Positions 16,501 to 25,678 of a stretch of 37,307 nucleotides of DNA are shown one piece after another. Every line of letters begins with the position of its first letter. The first letter of the stretch is position 1. The DNA comes from an uncultured Bacteroidales bacterium (lineage in GTDB: Bacteria > Bacteroidota > Bacteroidia > Bacteroidales > WCHB1-69). The position numbers and the translations under genes are program-made. The notes beneath the pieces were generated by a model. It did no database searches and had not been told where the DNA came from. It saw nothing but the letters and a program-made list of their open reading frames with translations. The stretch is from positions 1 through 37,307 of the forward strand of contig ONCM01000028.1 in the NCBI GenBank assembly GCA_900316305.1, written 5' to 3'.

Positions 16501-19500
16501 AGGATGCGGTCGATGAAATGACGGCCCACGACGTTGCCCGGACCGTTGTTGCGCACCGTCCAAGTCACGCGGGTAACCACATTCGGATCGACGGTGTCGG
16601 GCACCTGGATGTCCGTAACCTCCATGTCTGGCAGAAGCACCGTGAAGGGCCACGCCATGACATTGTTGTCTTCGTAGGTGTATTCGAAAATGCTTTCCAT
16701 ATCATCCGTGTTGACGAACAGATACCAAATGCCGCCGTCCAAATCCGTCGGTATGCCGACGACAATCTCTCTCGTATAGGAGGAGTCCGCCGCCAAAGTG
16801 CCGCTGCGTCCGAGCTTTCTCAGCACACGGGCAGTGTTCTTGTTAAAGACGGAATCGCGGCTGATATAGAAGCCGTCGTACCAGTGGTTGCCATACGTGG
16901 GGCTGCTGCCGTTGTTCTTCACCGTCCATACAATATTACACGTAGCATTTACATCCACCGAGTCCGGCATAACGACAGAAGTGACAATCAGATCGGCGGG
17001 CGGCGTGAGCGTCACAGTCAGCGGATGCTCGGAAACGCCGATGTTGTTCTCATTGAAAAGTCCTTCGTAAACCTCATCGTTGTTGTCGGTGACAATGAAG
17101 AAGCGGTAGTCGCCCATGTAGTCGATGGGGATGGTCACCTGCACACTGTTGGTGTAGCTGCTGTCAACGAGGAGGTTTCCATTGTGCCTATAAGTTCCCA
17201 CACGCCACGCATCCACCGTGCTAAGCATGGTGTCGGAAGTGAGATAGACCACGTCGTACCAGGAGCCCATGGCCGCGGCCTCACCTTGGTTGGTGACGGT
17301 CCACGACAACGGAATGGTGCTGCCCGAGAAAGTGTTGGCGGGGTGCGCCACGCTGCTCACCACCAAGTCGGGTGACGGCGGCGGCAGGATGTTCAGCACC
17401 ACGTAGAAGAAGTTGTCCATACCATGGAAATGGCCGAATCCGTTACCGTATTCAGAGGAAACAACCTCCTCCATATCACGACTATGGCAAAAACCATTCA
17501 GATAAGGATAAGGGTTGCCGGTGAGGCTCGGCGTGTAGGGGTCCGGGGCGGAACCGCCGGCGGGTTCAAAGTCGATATCGTAGGCATCATGTTGGTTGGC
17601 GATGACAAATAGGTAGTAATTACCCATAATTCCTTCGGGTAGGGTAACCGTTGCTGTGTTGGTGTAAGACTCGCCTGGATTCAAAACCTGCAGGTTGGCG
17701 ACAGTGGCCAAATTGATGTCCTGATTGTAGTTGAATTCTCTCACATCCGCATCGCGTACGAGCCAGATGCGGTCGTTCCAGCTCTGTCCGGGAGGCGTAC
17801 TGCCTTCCCCGTCGTTGGACACTGTCCAGGTCACGGTCATGGTCTGCGAAGCCACCGGCGTAGAGGTAGTCACGGCGCTCACGTGCAGATCGGGCAGCGG
17901 ATTCACCCGCAGGGTCATCACCGGGCTGCTCTTGCTGATGCACTCGTTCCAGGCCACCACTTTCCAACGATAATACTTGCCGCGCTCATAGGCAGGTAGT
18001 TGCACATTGCTCAATCCTGCAAAACTCAGCCCTGACTGCGTCGGAGTTTCAGGCTCGGCACCATCGGCGGCCCAAAGGTAGAAGTCGTAGGAGGTGGCCT
18101 CCGGCAGGGCGGCCCAGCTGAACGACACCCCGTTCTGATAAATAACCTCGCTGTCGGCGGGAAGCATCACCGTGAAATTAGACAACGTATCCAAGACACT
18201 CGGATCGCAAATAGTCTGGAAGTTGGCGGGAATGGAGAAGATACTCATCATCCCGTCTCCGCACACGGCACGCACCTTGGCACTGTAGTTGCGGTTGAAA
18301 GTGAGCCCCGAAAGCGTGCAGACTGTGTCGTTGACCGTCAGTGTGTTAGTCTCCCCACCTACGATGCCGTAGATGACCACCCACTCGCTTTCCGTGCCAA
18401 GCGGATGCCAGCTCAGATGGGCGCTGTTGGTGGTGATGTTATCAGCGTGCAAACCGACCACCGACGGACAGTCGCTGAACTCCTGCGCTTCCGAACAGCC
18501 GATATCCACCGTGCTCTGCAACCGCAGATTCCCGTAAAAGTCGAGACTGTCAGTGACCACTTCGGAGTTGCCCGCATTGACGCAAGCTGAGGTGGGGTGC
18601 AGTTGGAAGTCCCCGTTCTCCGGGTCGATGAAGCGTGCGTAGTACAGCGCATCGTTGTAACCGTCGTTGGTGGATGCGAGATTGATGTTATTCGTACCGG
18701 AAACGCCACCTTCAACGGCACAGTAGTTGAAAGTGCCTGTTCCGTAAATATTGTTGACGGCATAATTCTTCTTGTTACCCCAAATGATATTGTTGGTGGC
18801 ATTGAGGGTGCCGGAGTTGCGGTAAAGGCCACCACCTTCTGATGTGGCGCTGTTGTTCACAACATCACAGTTTACCATAGTGACGTATCCGGCCAAATAG
18901 ATACCGCCGCCGCGGCCCGCTAAATTATTGTGAACAAGACAGTTGGACAACTGACTGTTATTTTGGCAATAGATACCGCCGCCATAATAGCGGGGATTGG
19001 TATTGTGACTAATCTCCGAATGACTGATATTCAAACAGTTGCCATAGATTCCTGCACCATAACCGTCCAAATAGCTGCTGTTCTGGAAGCTGTTGTAACG
19101 AATCGTGCAATGGCGGATTTGGGTCGTCCATCCAGTGGTGTTGTTAGTACCACCCGAGACATAAATGCCAGCGCCATACTTGCTTTGCCAAGTACTGCTG
19201 GAAGGAGTATTGAGATAATAGAGGTAGTTGTTTTGCACGATACAGTTGCTCAAAGTGGAGTAACTTTGCATATAGACACCGACACCGTTGTCGTAATAGG
19301 CACCGTTCTGGATGGTGAAGCCATCCCAGGTCACCGCCGTGCTTTCGGAGAAGCTGTTCGGTTGGTAGAGCACACGCCGCATGTTCTGACCGTCGAGGAT
19401 GGTGGCGTTCGTAGAAAAGTCACGCTGCGCGAGATCGAAAGTCTCCGGTTCGTTGCCCGCAAATCCGCCATACGCATTCACCCCTTCTATCATCGTGAAA

Positions 19501-22500
19501 GCCTTATCGGAAGCAGTGTTGCCATAGTATGTGCCTGCGGCCACCCATACATCCGCGCCGTAGGTCTTGGCGATAAAGAGGGCATCAACGATGGAGGAGA
19601 TGGCATTCTCCCAACTGTTGCCAATTTGCAATCCGGCACCCTGCTCTGTCACATAGACGACATTGCCGTACTGGGGCAGTGTGATGCCTGTGTATTCCGA
19701 CTCATAGCATCCCAAGTCGATAACATCCTGCTGGACTCGGTCATTGCCGGCCAAGTCGGTGGAACCGGCGACGGTGTTGTCACCACGGTTCACACAAGGC
19801 GAAACGTTCGTCAGCCGCCAGTCGGCATTGTCCGGACTGTCGAACGCACCCACGGAATCCGAAGGCTGAACGAAGTTCGGATAGAACGGATTACTCCCAG
19901 TGTTTTCCGACAAGAGGGCAATGTTATTCTCACCTACCACACCACCTTCCACAGCGGAATGGTGGCACGCAGTATTATTGAGAACGTTGGCAATCTCACC
20001 ATTGTTGCGGTTGCCCCAGATGATGCAGTTCACTACATTGGGCAAGTAGGAAGCGGAGGTGGAGGTCGTCCCCACAAGTCCTGCACCTAAGTTCGCACCT
20101 GTGCCGCTGCTGGCATTGTTCACGATGGTGCAACCGAAAACATCGGAGCGGTCGGCGAGAATACCGGATGCACTCGACCCAGAGGTATTGTTGGCTATCA
20201 GACAGTTATATACCTTGCTTCGATCAGAAGAAATACCGCCGCAAGTAGTGCCTGCCGTATTATGGGTAATTGTACTGTGAGTAATGATACCCTCGGAAAG
20301 TCTCAGACCTCCGTTGCCGTTACCTGCTGTGTTATGGGTAATCACACAATTTTGAATTGAGATATTCCGGCTCAGGTACACGCCGCCACCGTGCTGTCCA
20401 GCGCTGTTGTATGAGATGGTACAATTGATGAGAAAGATAGTGTCATTGGAGCCATAGTGGTATCCACTTCCATAAAGCGCACCGCCATAGCCGTTGGCAT
20501 GGTTGTGGGTGATGACACAGTTCGAAAGCGTAGAGTTGGACTTCAAATTGGCAGCACCGCCACCGTATGTGGATCCAGTGTAGTTACCGTTTCGGAGGGT
20601 GAGGCCGTCCCATACAGTACGCGTGTTGAATTCCGCCGGCTGGTTCAGCACACGACGGGCATTACCGCCGTCCAAGGCCGTGACATGTGCCGACAAATCG
20701 CGCTGCGAAAGGTCGAAAGTCTCTGGCTCATTGCCCTCAAAACCGCCATATACGTTCACACCGTCATGCATCGTGAAAGCACTGATTGCCATCGTGTCAC
20801 CATAATAGACACCCTCGGCAACCCAAACATCAGCGTTGTACATTTCAGCAAGACCCAAGGCAAGATTGAGATCACCGGTGGCATTATCCCAACTGCTGCC
20901 GTCGTGAGAGCCACCGCCGTTCTGGGTGACGTAGATGATATTGCCGTATGCGGGTAGCGGATGTCCGTAGTAATCAGACTCATAACAACCCAAATCCACC
21001 GTATCATGTTTGACACGCGACTGGAAGTCCAGGTCGGCGTTGTTGTAGATGGTCACCAGACTGTTGGAGCCCCTGTTTGCAAAGACAGAGCCTTGCTGGA
21101 AACGCCAGTTGGGGTATGGAGTGGCATCCAAATACCCCACGGTAGCCGATGGGGTCACGAATTTGGGGGCAAACAGCCCGCCAAGCACACTATCGGAAAG
21201 AATCATCACATTGTTCGTACCGGCGTAACCGTCTTCCACCGCGCTATAAGTGCAGGTCAAGACATTTCCATTGTCATCAATGCTGCTCACAGCACCTGCG
21301 GTGGTACGGTTGCCCCACAAGATACAGTTGGCTATCTTATACATATAGCTGGCCCTAATGCCCGCGCCACTGGAAACGGCCTCATTGTTCACGATGGTAT
21401 TGTTCTCCAAAAGTGTATAGGAGGACGAATTGTAAATTCCACCGCCAACATCAGCAGTATTATTGGCTATCAAGCAGTTAGACAAAGCCGCATAATTGCT
21501 GTTGGAATTGTCGATATAGACTCCCCCGCCATTCTTGGTCGAACGGTTGTGGGTGAATTCGCAGTGCATGACCATAGCATAGGAGGTGTACATGCCGCCA
21601 CCGCCATTGTTATAGTTGTTCCCATTGGCCCAATTGCCTCTGAAACGACAGTTCTCTATGACTGAAGATGTTGTATATACACCGCCGCCGCTGGCAGCCG
21701 TGTTGTTGATAATCTCACTATTATATAAATATGTATTGTATTTCAGTAGTGCGCCGCCTCCATTGCCGGTGGTCTTGCCGTTCTTGAGGGTGACACCGTC
21801 CAACACGGTCGCCACGGTAAAATTCTCAAGCTGCTCGACCACGCGCTGACTGTTCTGGCCATCGAGAATAGTGGGATGGGCGTAGAGGTCGCGCTGCGAG
21901 AGCTCCGTCTCGTCTCCCGCGAAACTGCCATAGACGTTAACGCCGTCCACCAAGGTGAACGCGCTCGCGGAAACGCTGTCACCGTAGTAGGTGCCGTAGG
22001 CGATCCATACGTCCGGAGAAGTGCCGTAAGTGCTCCGAATGGCGGCGGCGGTGTTCAACGCCCAGCCAAGGTCGCCGGTCGCGGCCGCCCAACTCGCACC
22101 GTCGCCCGTGCCGCCCACGTTGACGTAGATGCGCGAGTAGTTGCTCGCTTTCGTGGTGAAGGTCCTCTCCAACCACGGACTCTGGCTGCCTCCGCACAGC
22201 GAACGGATGCGCACCGTGTATTCGGTGTTGTGCACCAGCCCCGTCAGTTCGCAAGTCGTGCCCGTGACCGGCACCGAAATAAACACATCATCTTGGGAAC
22301 GCTTGTACTGCAACTCCACCCCGCTGGCCCCGTTGCCGGGCGTAAACTGAAGCTGTGCCGTGGAATTCGTCACACCCGTCACCAAAACGTTAGCACGGTC
22401 ACAATCAGAGGTGATGCACTGCCCCGGAATGCGCAAATTGTTGCGGTACCATATCGGATTACCGTTGCTCCCCAAATTGTTGGGATCCACATCGGTAGAG

Positions 22501-23831
22501 TAATTGCTTACGTATATGCTCAGTTTTCCGGAAGAGTGAGAGTAGAACACGTTGCCGTATGAGGGCGCACTGCCCGTGTTGTCGTCAAAAGCCACCACCA
22601 AATTGTCGGTGCCGTTGTACTCAAAAACCGTATCGAACGGAATCCATAACCAGAAGTTCTCCCCTGTGTTATTGAACTCCACATTCCCAGAATAGACCAA
22701 GGTCAGATTGCTCTGCGGGACCCAGTCACTGTAGGAGAAACCGGTCTTGTTCGTGTGTCCCAAGTAGATGTCCACGTTGCGGGTAACAGGATAAGCGTAA
22801 AAATATTGCAGCGAAATGCCGTTGATGCTCTTGGCACCGCCAATCTCTTCCGCCGTGTATATCTGCTGGGAATAGCTGTATTTGTAGCTCAGACCAAACG
22901 GTATGCCATAAGTGGTAACAGGATTGGCAACATTTCCGATCACCACCGGGTCGGTGTAACCGCCTGAACATTCGGTGGAAAACGAGAGGGTGACATAGTC
23001 GGAGGGATCGTCCGCGTCGCAATGGGCGCGCACCCGGACCTGATAGTTCGTCTGCGGCTGCAATACCGTCAGGAAATAACTGTGCTCATGAATGTCGGAC
23101 ACCTCCGTCCATGCGGTGGCATCAGCGGCCTTGTATGAGAAATCGTAGCTCAAAGGCTCGGTGATATTCATATTATCCCACGTGACCAGAGCAGAACTGC
23201 CCGTGACGTTCGAAACGTCAAGGTTGGCGGGCTTGCACATGTCTGCGTAACTGAAGGTGGTCTTGGGGATGAAATTCTCCCTGGTCTGATTGGTAATATT
23301 GCTGATGCCGCTCACGTTGTGTCCGCGAATACTGCCGTTGGAGGATGACACACCAAAGAATTTGGCAGAGTAATAGTTCCCGCCAGACTGGGATGTAACC
23401 TCCAGAAGCAGATTACCGCCCGTATAGACATACGGCTCCGCCAGCGTAACAGTCAGCGTGTTGTCACTGTTCTTGGTCAACGTCCCGGTATAGACCGTCG
23501 TGGTCGGAACGTTGACGTATGCCGTGGACTGGAACGACGAATCACTCGTCACTCCCAACTTCACATCGAACGTCGCACTCCAATTGGACGAAGGGGCTGT
23601 ATAGAAGTAAAATGTGAGTGAAAGAATCCCACTACCCACCATGTCCGTAAGCATGGATGCCGGATATATCACCTGGTTCCGCTGATAATAGTCCGCATAG
23701 TACCCATAAACAGGAACGTATGAATTGGCTTCCATTCCGTCCGCCACGGTCAGCGTGGTCTGCGCATGTGACGATCCAAAAAACAATGTCGCAAAAAGGG
23801 TCAGAAGCAGTAAACTTTTTTTCATAAGCAT
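13536..23831 (-). CDS. Giant secreted protein: fibronectin, triple beta-helix and CARDB domains
   Basis: A 3431-aa protein, first gene of the operon. The start is MLMKKSLLLLTLF (an ATG at 23825 giving MKKSLLLL is equally good), with a signal peptide ending near SSHAQ. Two all-beta jelly-roll-like domains (about 25-205 and 295-480) alternate with fibronectin type III domains. Three successive parallel beta-helix domains of about 400 aa follow (about 564-957, 957-1380, 1380-1783). Each opens with a YVT/YVN...GDGASW element, contains NNTA/IWGN rungs, and the first two close with DLGCYES. After two more fibronectin-like domains come nine CARDB domains (about 1977-3130), for example PDLVVSSVAHPANTFSGS with WTVTNQGE. 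The final 300 aa include LRPGCYGTINIYGYTSGG and no sorting domain. Beta-helix plus CARDB suggests a long adhesive or carbohydrate-facing filament; the substrate is unknown. How it is secreted without a visible sorting domain is an open question. Confidence 0.9.
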   Translation of the reverse strand: MLMKKSLLLLTLFATLFFGSSHAQTTLTVADGMEANSYVPVYGYYADYYQRNQVIYPASMLTDMVGSGILSLTFYFYTAPSSNWSATFDVKLGVTSDSSFQSTAYVNVPTTTVYTGTLTKNSDNTLTVTLAEPYVYTGGNLLLEVTSQSGGNYYSAKFFGVSSSNGSIRGHNVSGISNITNQTRENFIPKTTFSYADMCKPANLDVSNVTGSSALVTWDNMNITEPLSYDFSYKAADATAWTEVSDIHEHSYFLTVLQPQTNYQVRVRAHCDADDPSDYVTLSFSTECSGGYTDPVVIGNVANPVTTYGIPFGLSYKYSYSQQIYTAEEIGGAKSINGISLQYFYAYPVTRNVDIYLGHTNKTGFSYSDWVPQSNLTLVYSGNVEFNNTGENFWLWIPFDTVFEYNGTDNLVVAFDDNTGSAPSYGNVFYSHSSGKLSIYVSNYSTDVDPNNLGSNGNPIWYRNNLRIPGQCITSDCDRANVLVTGVTNSTAQLQFTPGNGASGVELQYKRSQDDVFISVPVTGTTCELTGLVHNTEYTVRIRSLCGGSQSPWLERTFTTKASNYSRIYVNVGGTGDGASWAAATGDLGWALNTAAAIRSTYGTSPDVWIAYGTYYGDSVSASAFTLVDGVNVYGSFAGDETELSQRDLYAHPTILDGQNSQRVVEQLENFTVATVLDGVTLKNGKTTGNGGGALLKYNTYLYNSEIINNTAASGGGVYTTSSVIENCRFRGNWANGNNYNNGGGGMYTSYAMVMHCEFTHNRSTKNGGGVYIDNSNSNYAALSNCLIANNTADVGGGIYNSSSYTLLENNTIVNNEAVSSGAGIRASYMYKIANCILWGNRTTAGAVSSIDDNGNVLTCTYSAVEDGYAGTNNVMILSDSVLGGLFAPKFVTPSATVGYLDATPYPNWRFQQGSVFANRGSNSLVTIYNNADLDFQSRVKHDTVDLGCYESDYYGHPLPAYGNIIYVTQNGGGSHDGSSWDNATGDLNLALGLAEMYNADVWVAEGVYYGDTMAISAFTMHDGVNVYGGFEGNEPETFDLSQRDLSAHVTALDGGNARRVLNQPAEFNTRTVWDGLTLRNGNYTGSTYGGGAANLKSNSTLSNCVITHNHANGYGGALYGSGYHYGSNDTIFLINCTISYNSAGQHGGGVYLSRNISIQNCVITHNTAGNGNGGLRLSEGIITHSTITHNTAGTTCGGISSDRSKVYNCLIANNTSGSSASGILADRSDVFGCTIVNNASSGTGANLGAGLVGTTSTSASYLPNVVNCIIWGNRNNGEIANVLNNTACHHSAVEGGVVGENNIALLSENTGSNPFYPNFVQPSDSVGAFDSPDNADWRLTNVSPCVNRGDNTVAGSTDLAGNDRVQQDVIDLGCYESEYTGITLPQYGNVVYVTEQGAGLQIGNSWENAISSIVDALFIAKTYGADVWVAAGTYYGNTASDKAFTMIEGVNAYGGFAGNEPETFDLAQRDFSTNATILDGQNMRRVLYQPNSFSESTAVTWDGFTIQNGAYYDNGVGVYMQSYSTLSNCIVQNNYLYYLNTPSSSTWQSKYGAGIYVSGGTNNTTGWTTQIRHCTIRYNSFQNSSYLDGYGAGIYGNCLNISHSEISHNTNPRYYGGGIYCQNNSQLSNCLVHNNLAGRGGGIYLAGYVTMVNCDVVNNSATSEGGGLYRNSGTLNATNNIIWGNKKNYAVNNIYGTGTFNYCAVEGGVSGTNNINLASTNDGYNDALYYARFIDPENGDFQLHPTSACVNAGNSEVVTDSLDFYGNLRLQSTVDIGCSEAQEFSDCPSVVGLHADNITTNSAHLSWHPLGTESEWVVIYGIVGGETNTLTVNDTVCTLSGLTFNRNYSAKVRAVCGDGMMSIFSIPANFQTICDPSVLDTLSNFTVMLPADSEVIYQNGVSFSWAALPEATSYDFYLWAADGAEPETPTQSGLSFAGLSNVQLPAYERGKYYRWKVVAWNECISKSSPVMTLRVNPLPDLHVSAVTTSTPVASQTMTVTWTVSNDGEGSTPPGQSWNDRIWLVRDADVREFNYNQDINLATVANLQVLNPGESYTNTATVTLPEGIMGNYYLFVIANQHDAYDIDFEPAGGSAPDPYTPSLTGNPYPYLNGFCHSRDMEEVVSSEYGNGFGHFHGMDNFFYVVLNILPPPSPDLVVSSVAHPANTFSGSTIPLSWTVTNQGEAAAMGSWYDVVYLTSDTMLSTVDAWRVGTYRHNGNLLVDSSYTNSVQVTIPIDYMGDYRFFIVTDNNDEVYEGLFNENNIGVSEHPLTVTLTPPADLIVTSVVMPDSVDVNATCNIVWTVKNNGSSPTYGNHWYDGFYISRDSVFNKNTARVLRKLGRSGTLAADSSYTREIVVGIPTDLDGGIWYLFVNTDDMESIFEYTYEDNNVMAWPFTVLLPDMEVTDIQVPDTVDPNVVTRVTWTVRNNGPGNVVGRHFIDRILYNGEQVYTANVTNIYIAAGDSMVRSANVQLPCMQGDATLSVVTDVTENVLESNENNNTLSVPLNILTPDLTVTGVSLSDELWSGTPVAITYTLVNNSDMPISGTVTDRIYFSQQAADYADGDLAGAHTHALALAPGEGGTFTFTVNVPNGISGQYYCHVNGNATGSVCETNPDNNFGHSAAVNVQLSPWPDIVVTNVTVEGPVNLGGTFPLEYTIANQGTAPLNYAGANTKFYYSTSATQYDSNHLLLTQMDYLNIPVGGEETFTANLTLPVNEAPHLYYIHVVADATDLIYEHTGESNNTAVSNGFLAAVYQLDLTAVEIDGPDEVEWGQTAIYRLHVRNNSAVPTLAHQWKDAMYVSADQVLQDNDHLVQLINHQTTLNAGDDYWVNFNVTIPYGMPATAYLLGFTDFNNNNPDINLFNNSVMKAITVSSVPTPDIAVTEAVLLGDVVAGQPAQLAYTVTNVGEQAISQQTWRDKVFLSANNTYESEDIELITKPCQNVTLAQGDTYSDTLTFTVPLPYSGSMYLILKANANNNPYEVNTDNNTVTLPVNVILTDPGDLVVTDITSESTVQSGSMLHVSWNVQNIGDNLLAGNGLRSLLYISKNTVFDANDRLVGNVVTPSIQLNPGDMVAQTLECRISGLAEGEYYLIVKTDVTNAFYEVDETNNTGCSLEPFAVTIRPLPFNTDVVDVLYNDAPSDFKMDVGDNLNQTVRIHLTSEDSLAGAMNMIYATYNGMGDNLNYTYSTIGQYTANPELYIPSTKAGYYGVNVYGSTPAGNEQNAVIRADILSFELRSVDADHGGNTGVVTVELTGSRFRPDMRVCLRNAGDTICADTLLYVNYYKAFARFDLTGRTPGIYDVSAENFCEGESVLTDGFEIQEGVPDGLAYNLIFPSAPRPNRNVVMMLEFGNTGNLDLHDQMLEITSIGGSPIALTPEGVLQGNTVLLVPLNIEGQPQGLLRPGCYGTINIYGYTSGGLVFTLKPVNQ
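18480..22140 (-). repeat. Three tandem ~1.2-kb beta-helix domain repeats
   Basis: The three beta-helix domains of the giant protein are clear paralogous copies. Each has the series NVYGxFxGxE, LSQRDL or LAQRDF, LDGxNxxRV, GGG-rich rungs such as GGGVYLS or GGGIYCQN, and an IIWGN or ILWGN motif. They are diverged, so the duplications are old. Confidence 0.8.
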
Positions 23832-23927
23832 ATCGACTAATGTCCGAATAAAAATATTTAGAAAACAATAGAACGCTATGTATCAACAAGATACAACAAA
23901 TTATTCTACCATCTTCTCTATTCGGTG

Positions 23928-23935
23928 CAAAGATA
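23928..23935 (-). promoter_or_regulatory. Candidate -7 promoter element for the secreted-protein operon
   Basis: The minus strand reads TATCTTTG (then C), matching the Bacteroidetes TAnnTTTG element. It lies about 100 bases before the giant gene's start, in the 150-bp gap after lnt. A TTTG lies 17 bases upstream, slightly closer than the usual 19-21 spacing. No other promoter-like site was seen down to 5206, consistent with one transcript for the four genes. Confidence 0.5.
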
Positions 23936-23981
23936 GTAATTACACAAAAAATCAAACGATAGAGTTATAAATAGTTATCAA

Positions 23982-25652
23982 CTATTTTCTGAACCTACGG
24001 ACAACAGGTGATATGATGCTGAAAAGCAACGCCGCGAATGTGAGCACGATGGCGATTCTGGCGAGGTAGTCCCCATGTTTCACGTAGAAAGTTTCACCAG
24101 ACTGGGCAGACACTATGGTCTGGATGGCGGTGCGTTCGTTGTATTTCGTCTTCGCCAGCACCCGCCCAAGAGGGTCGATTACGCCGGAGAAGCCGCCGTT
24201 GGCCGCGCGGAGCACGTAACGCCGTGTCTCGATGGCTCTCAACCTTGACATCTCGAAGTGCTGACCGTGGCCCGGGCTGTCCTTCCACCAAGAATCGTTG
24301 GTGATAATGCACAACACGTTGGCGCCGTTCCGCACGAAGCGGCTCATCAGCTCGCCATAGATGGACTCGTAGCAGATGCCCGTTCCGACGCGCACTTTTT
24401 GGCCGTCAACCTCAAAATCGAAAACCCGCTGCGCCGTGTCGGTGCCCAGCGAGGAGTTGGAACCGCCCAACTCGACCAAAACGTCACCCAAAAATCCGAA
24501 AACTTTCGGGAAAGGCATCTTCTCGACCCCAGGAACCAGACGGCTCTTGTGATAATGGCTCACCAAGCCGTCCTTGCTGTAAAATCCAGCGGTATTGTAG
24601 AACTCTGCAAATTTGCCAGGTGCCACCTCTTGCGAGACTGGCGACACTCTGCAGTCGTAAATCCCAATAGTAGATAGACCGAGAATATAGTTGACATTCG
24701 GATAACGGACGATCATGCTGTCTAACAACGCAAATCCAGAATAGCGGGAATCCTCCTCATGGAAACGGTGATTTCGGAGAACATCCATCTCAATGGAGTG
24801 CGCCACCGAAGATTCGGCCGTCACCACAAGATTAACCCGATCATACATAAAGGGTTGTGCCACATCCAAAATCCGTTGGATCTCTTCTTCGTTACTAAGC
24901 CGATACTCCTCCTCCCACGGATCGGTGTTCTGTTGCACGATAACCGCTTCAAGCGGAATATCACTTTCGACGTGTTTGTCCGCCCAGATCTTCATCCCAA
25001 AAGAAAGACCGATGGGAAAGACAACCCACAATCCTAAAGCGACGGCATTGACAATCATGGTATTACGATGGTTGATCCGATAACGTTTAGGACTGTTTAC
25101 ATATCGTAAGATATAGTATATCAAAAAATTAGAAACCAGCACCCATACCGCACCACCAAAGGCACCCGTGACACTGTACCATTGGACGAAGCCCGGAATA
25201 GCGGCGAAAACGTTGCCCAAATTGAGCCACGGCCACGTCAGATCCCAGTTCAGATGCAGGTATTCGAAAGATATCCAGAAGGAAATCAGCAAAATTGCTT
25301 GAATAATGTGATTTTTAATCGGTTTGCGGCAGGCATGCCACACGGCCATGACTAATGTCTGCAACAGTGCGTTCAAGATAACCGCTGCCGCTGCACCGGG
25401 TACCGTGCAGTAGGCAATCCAGTAGGTGGTAATCAGATTAAAGACGAAAAAAGCCGGATAGAACAACAGGATACCGCGCCCGAAAGCATTGCGCTTGCCC
25501 TCCTTCAATGAAATGTCACTCAACCACAACAGGGGCACAATGGCAATGAAACTGATCAACGGAAAACCATGCGGATACCACGCAAACGCGAACAGCAACC
25601 CGCTTAATACACTGAGGGCTAATTTAATATACCATTTCATCGTTCTATTCAT
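23982..25652 (-). CDS. lnt: Apolipoprotein N-acyltransferase
   Basis: A 556-aa inner-membrane enzyme that adds the third acyl chain to the N-terminal Cys of apolipoproteins. The N-terminal half has about six to seven hydrophobic membrane segments (residues 8-220). The periplasmic nitrilase-like domain (about 230-520) carries the expected Glu-Lys-Cys triad: Glu280 in VTAESS, Lys369 in YHKSRLVPG, and Cys427 in GTGICYES. A final membrane segment (about 531-550) follows, as in the family. The length is slightly above the usual 500-520. Starts at MNRTMKW or four codons later at MKWY are both possible. It follows dsbD by 15 bp, so the two are probably cotranscribed. A weak AT-rich inverted repeat overlaps its stop (23971-23985). 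Confidence 0.93.
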   Translation of the reverse strand: MNRTMKWYIKLALSVLSGLLFAFAWYPHGFPLISFIAIVPLLWLSDISLKEGKRNAFGRGILLFYPAFFVFNLITTYWIAYCTVPGAAAAVILNALLQTLVMAVWHACRKPIKNHIIQAILLISFWISFEYLHLNWDLTWPWLNLGNVFAAIPGFVQWYSVTGAFGGAVWVLVSNFLIYYILRYVNSPKRYRINHRNTMIVNAVALGLWVVFPIGLSFGMKIWADKHVESDIPLEAVIVQQNTDPWEEEYRLSNEEEIQRILDVAQPFMYDRVNLVVTAESSVAHSIEMDVLRNHRFHEEDSRYSGFALLDSMIVRYPNVNYILGLSTIGIYDCRVSPVSQEVAPGKFAEFYNTAGFYSKDGLVSHYHKSRLVPGVEKMPFPKVFGFLGDVLVELGGSNSSLGTDTAQRVFDFEVDGQKVRVGTGICYESIYGELMSRFVRNGANVLCIITNDSWWKDSPGHGQHFEMSRLRAIETRRYVLRAANGGFSGVIDPLGRVLAKTKYNERTAIQTIVSAQSGETFYVKHGDYLARIAIVLTFAALLFSIISPVVRRFRK

Positions 25653-25654
25653 CG

Positions 25655-25678
25655 TTCATTCATCGATTCATTCATCGA
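25655..25678. repeat. 12-bp tandem repeat at the dsbD/lnt junction
   Basis: TTCATTCATCGA occurs twice in a row, flanked by further ATTCATCG and TTTCATCG fragments. The dsbD stop codon lies in the second copy, and the lnt start lies just beyond the first. Slippage here could change the spacing between the two genes. Confidence 0.8.

Noticed and set aside
23971-23985. ATAGTT/AACTAT inverted repeat at the lnt stop as a terminator
   Set aside because: The stem is only six A/T-rich pairs, overlaps the stop codon and is not followed directly by a U-tract, so support is too weak.
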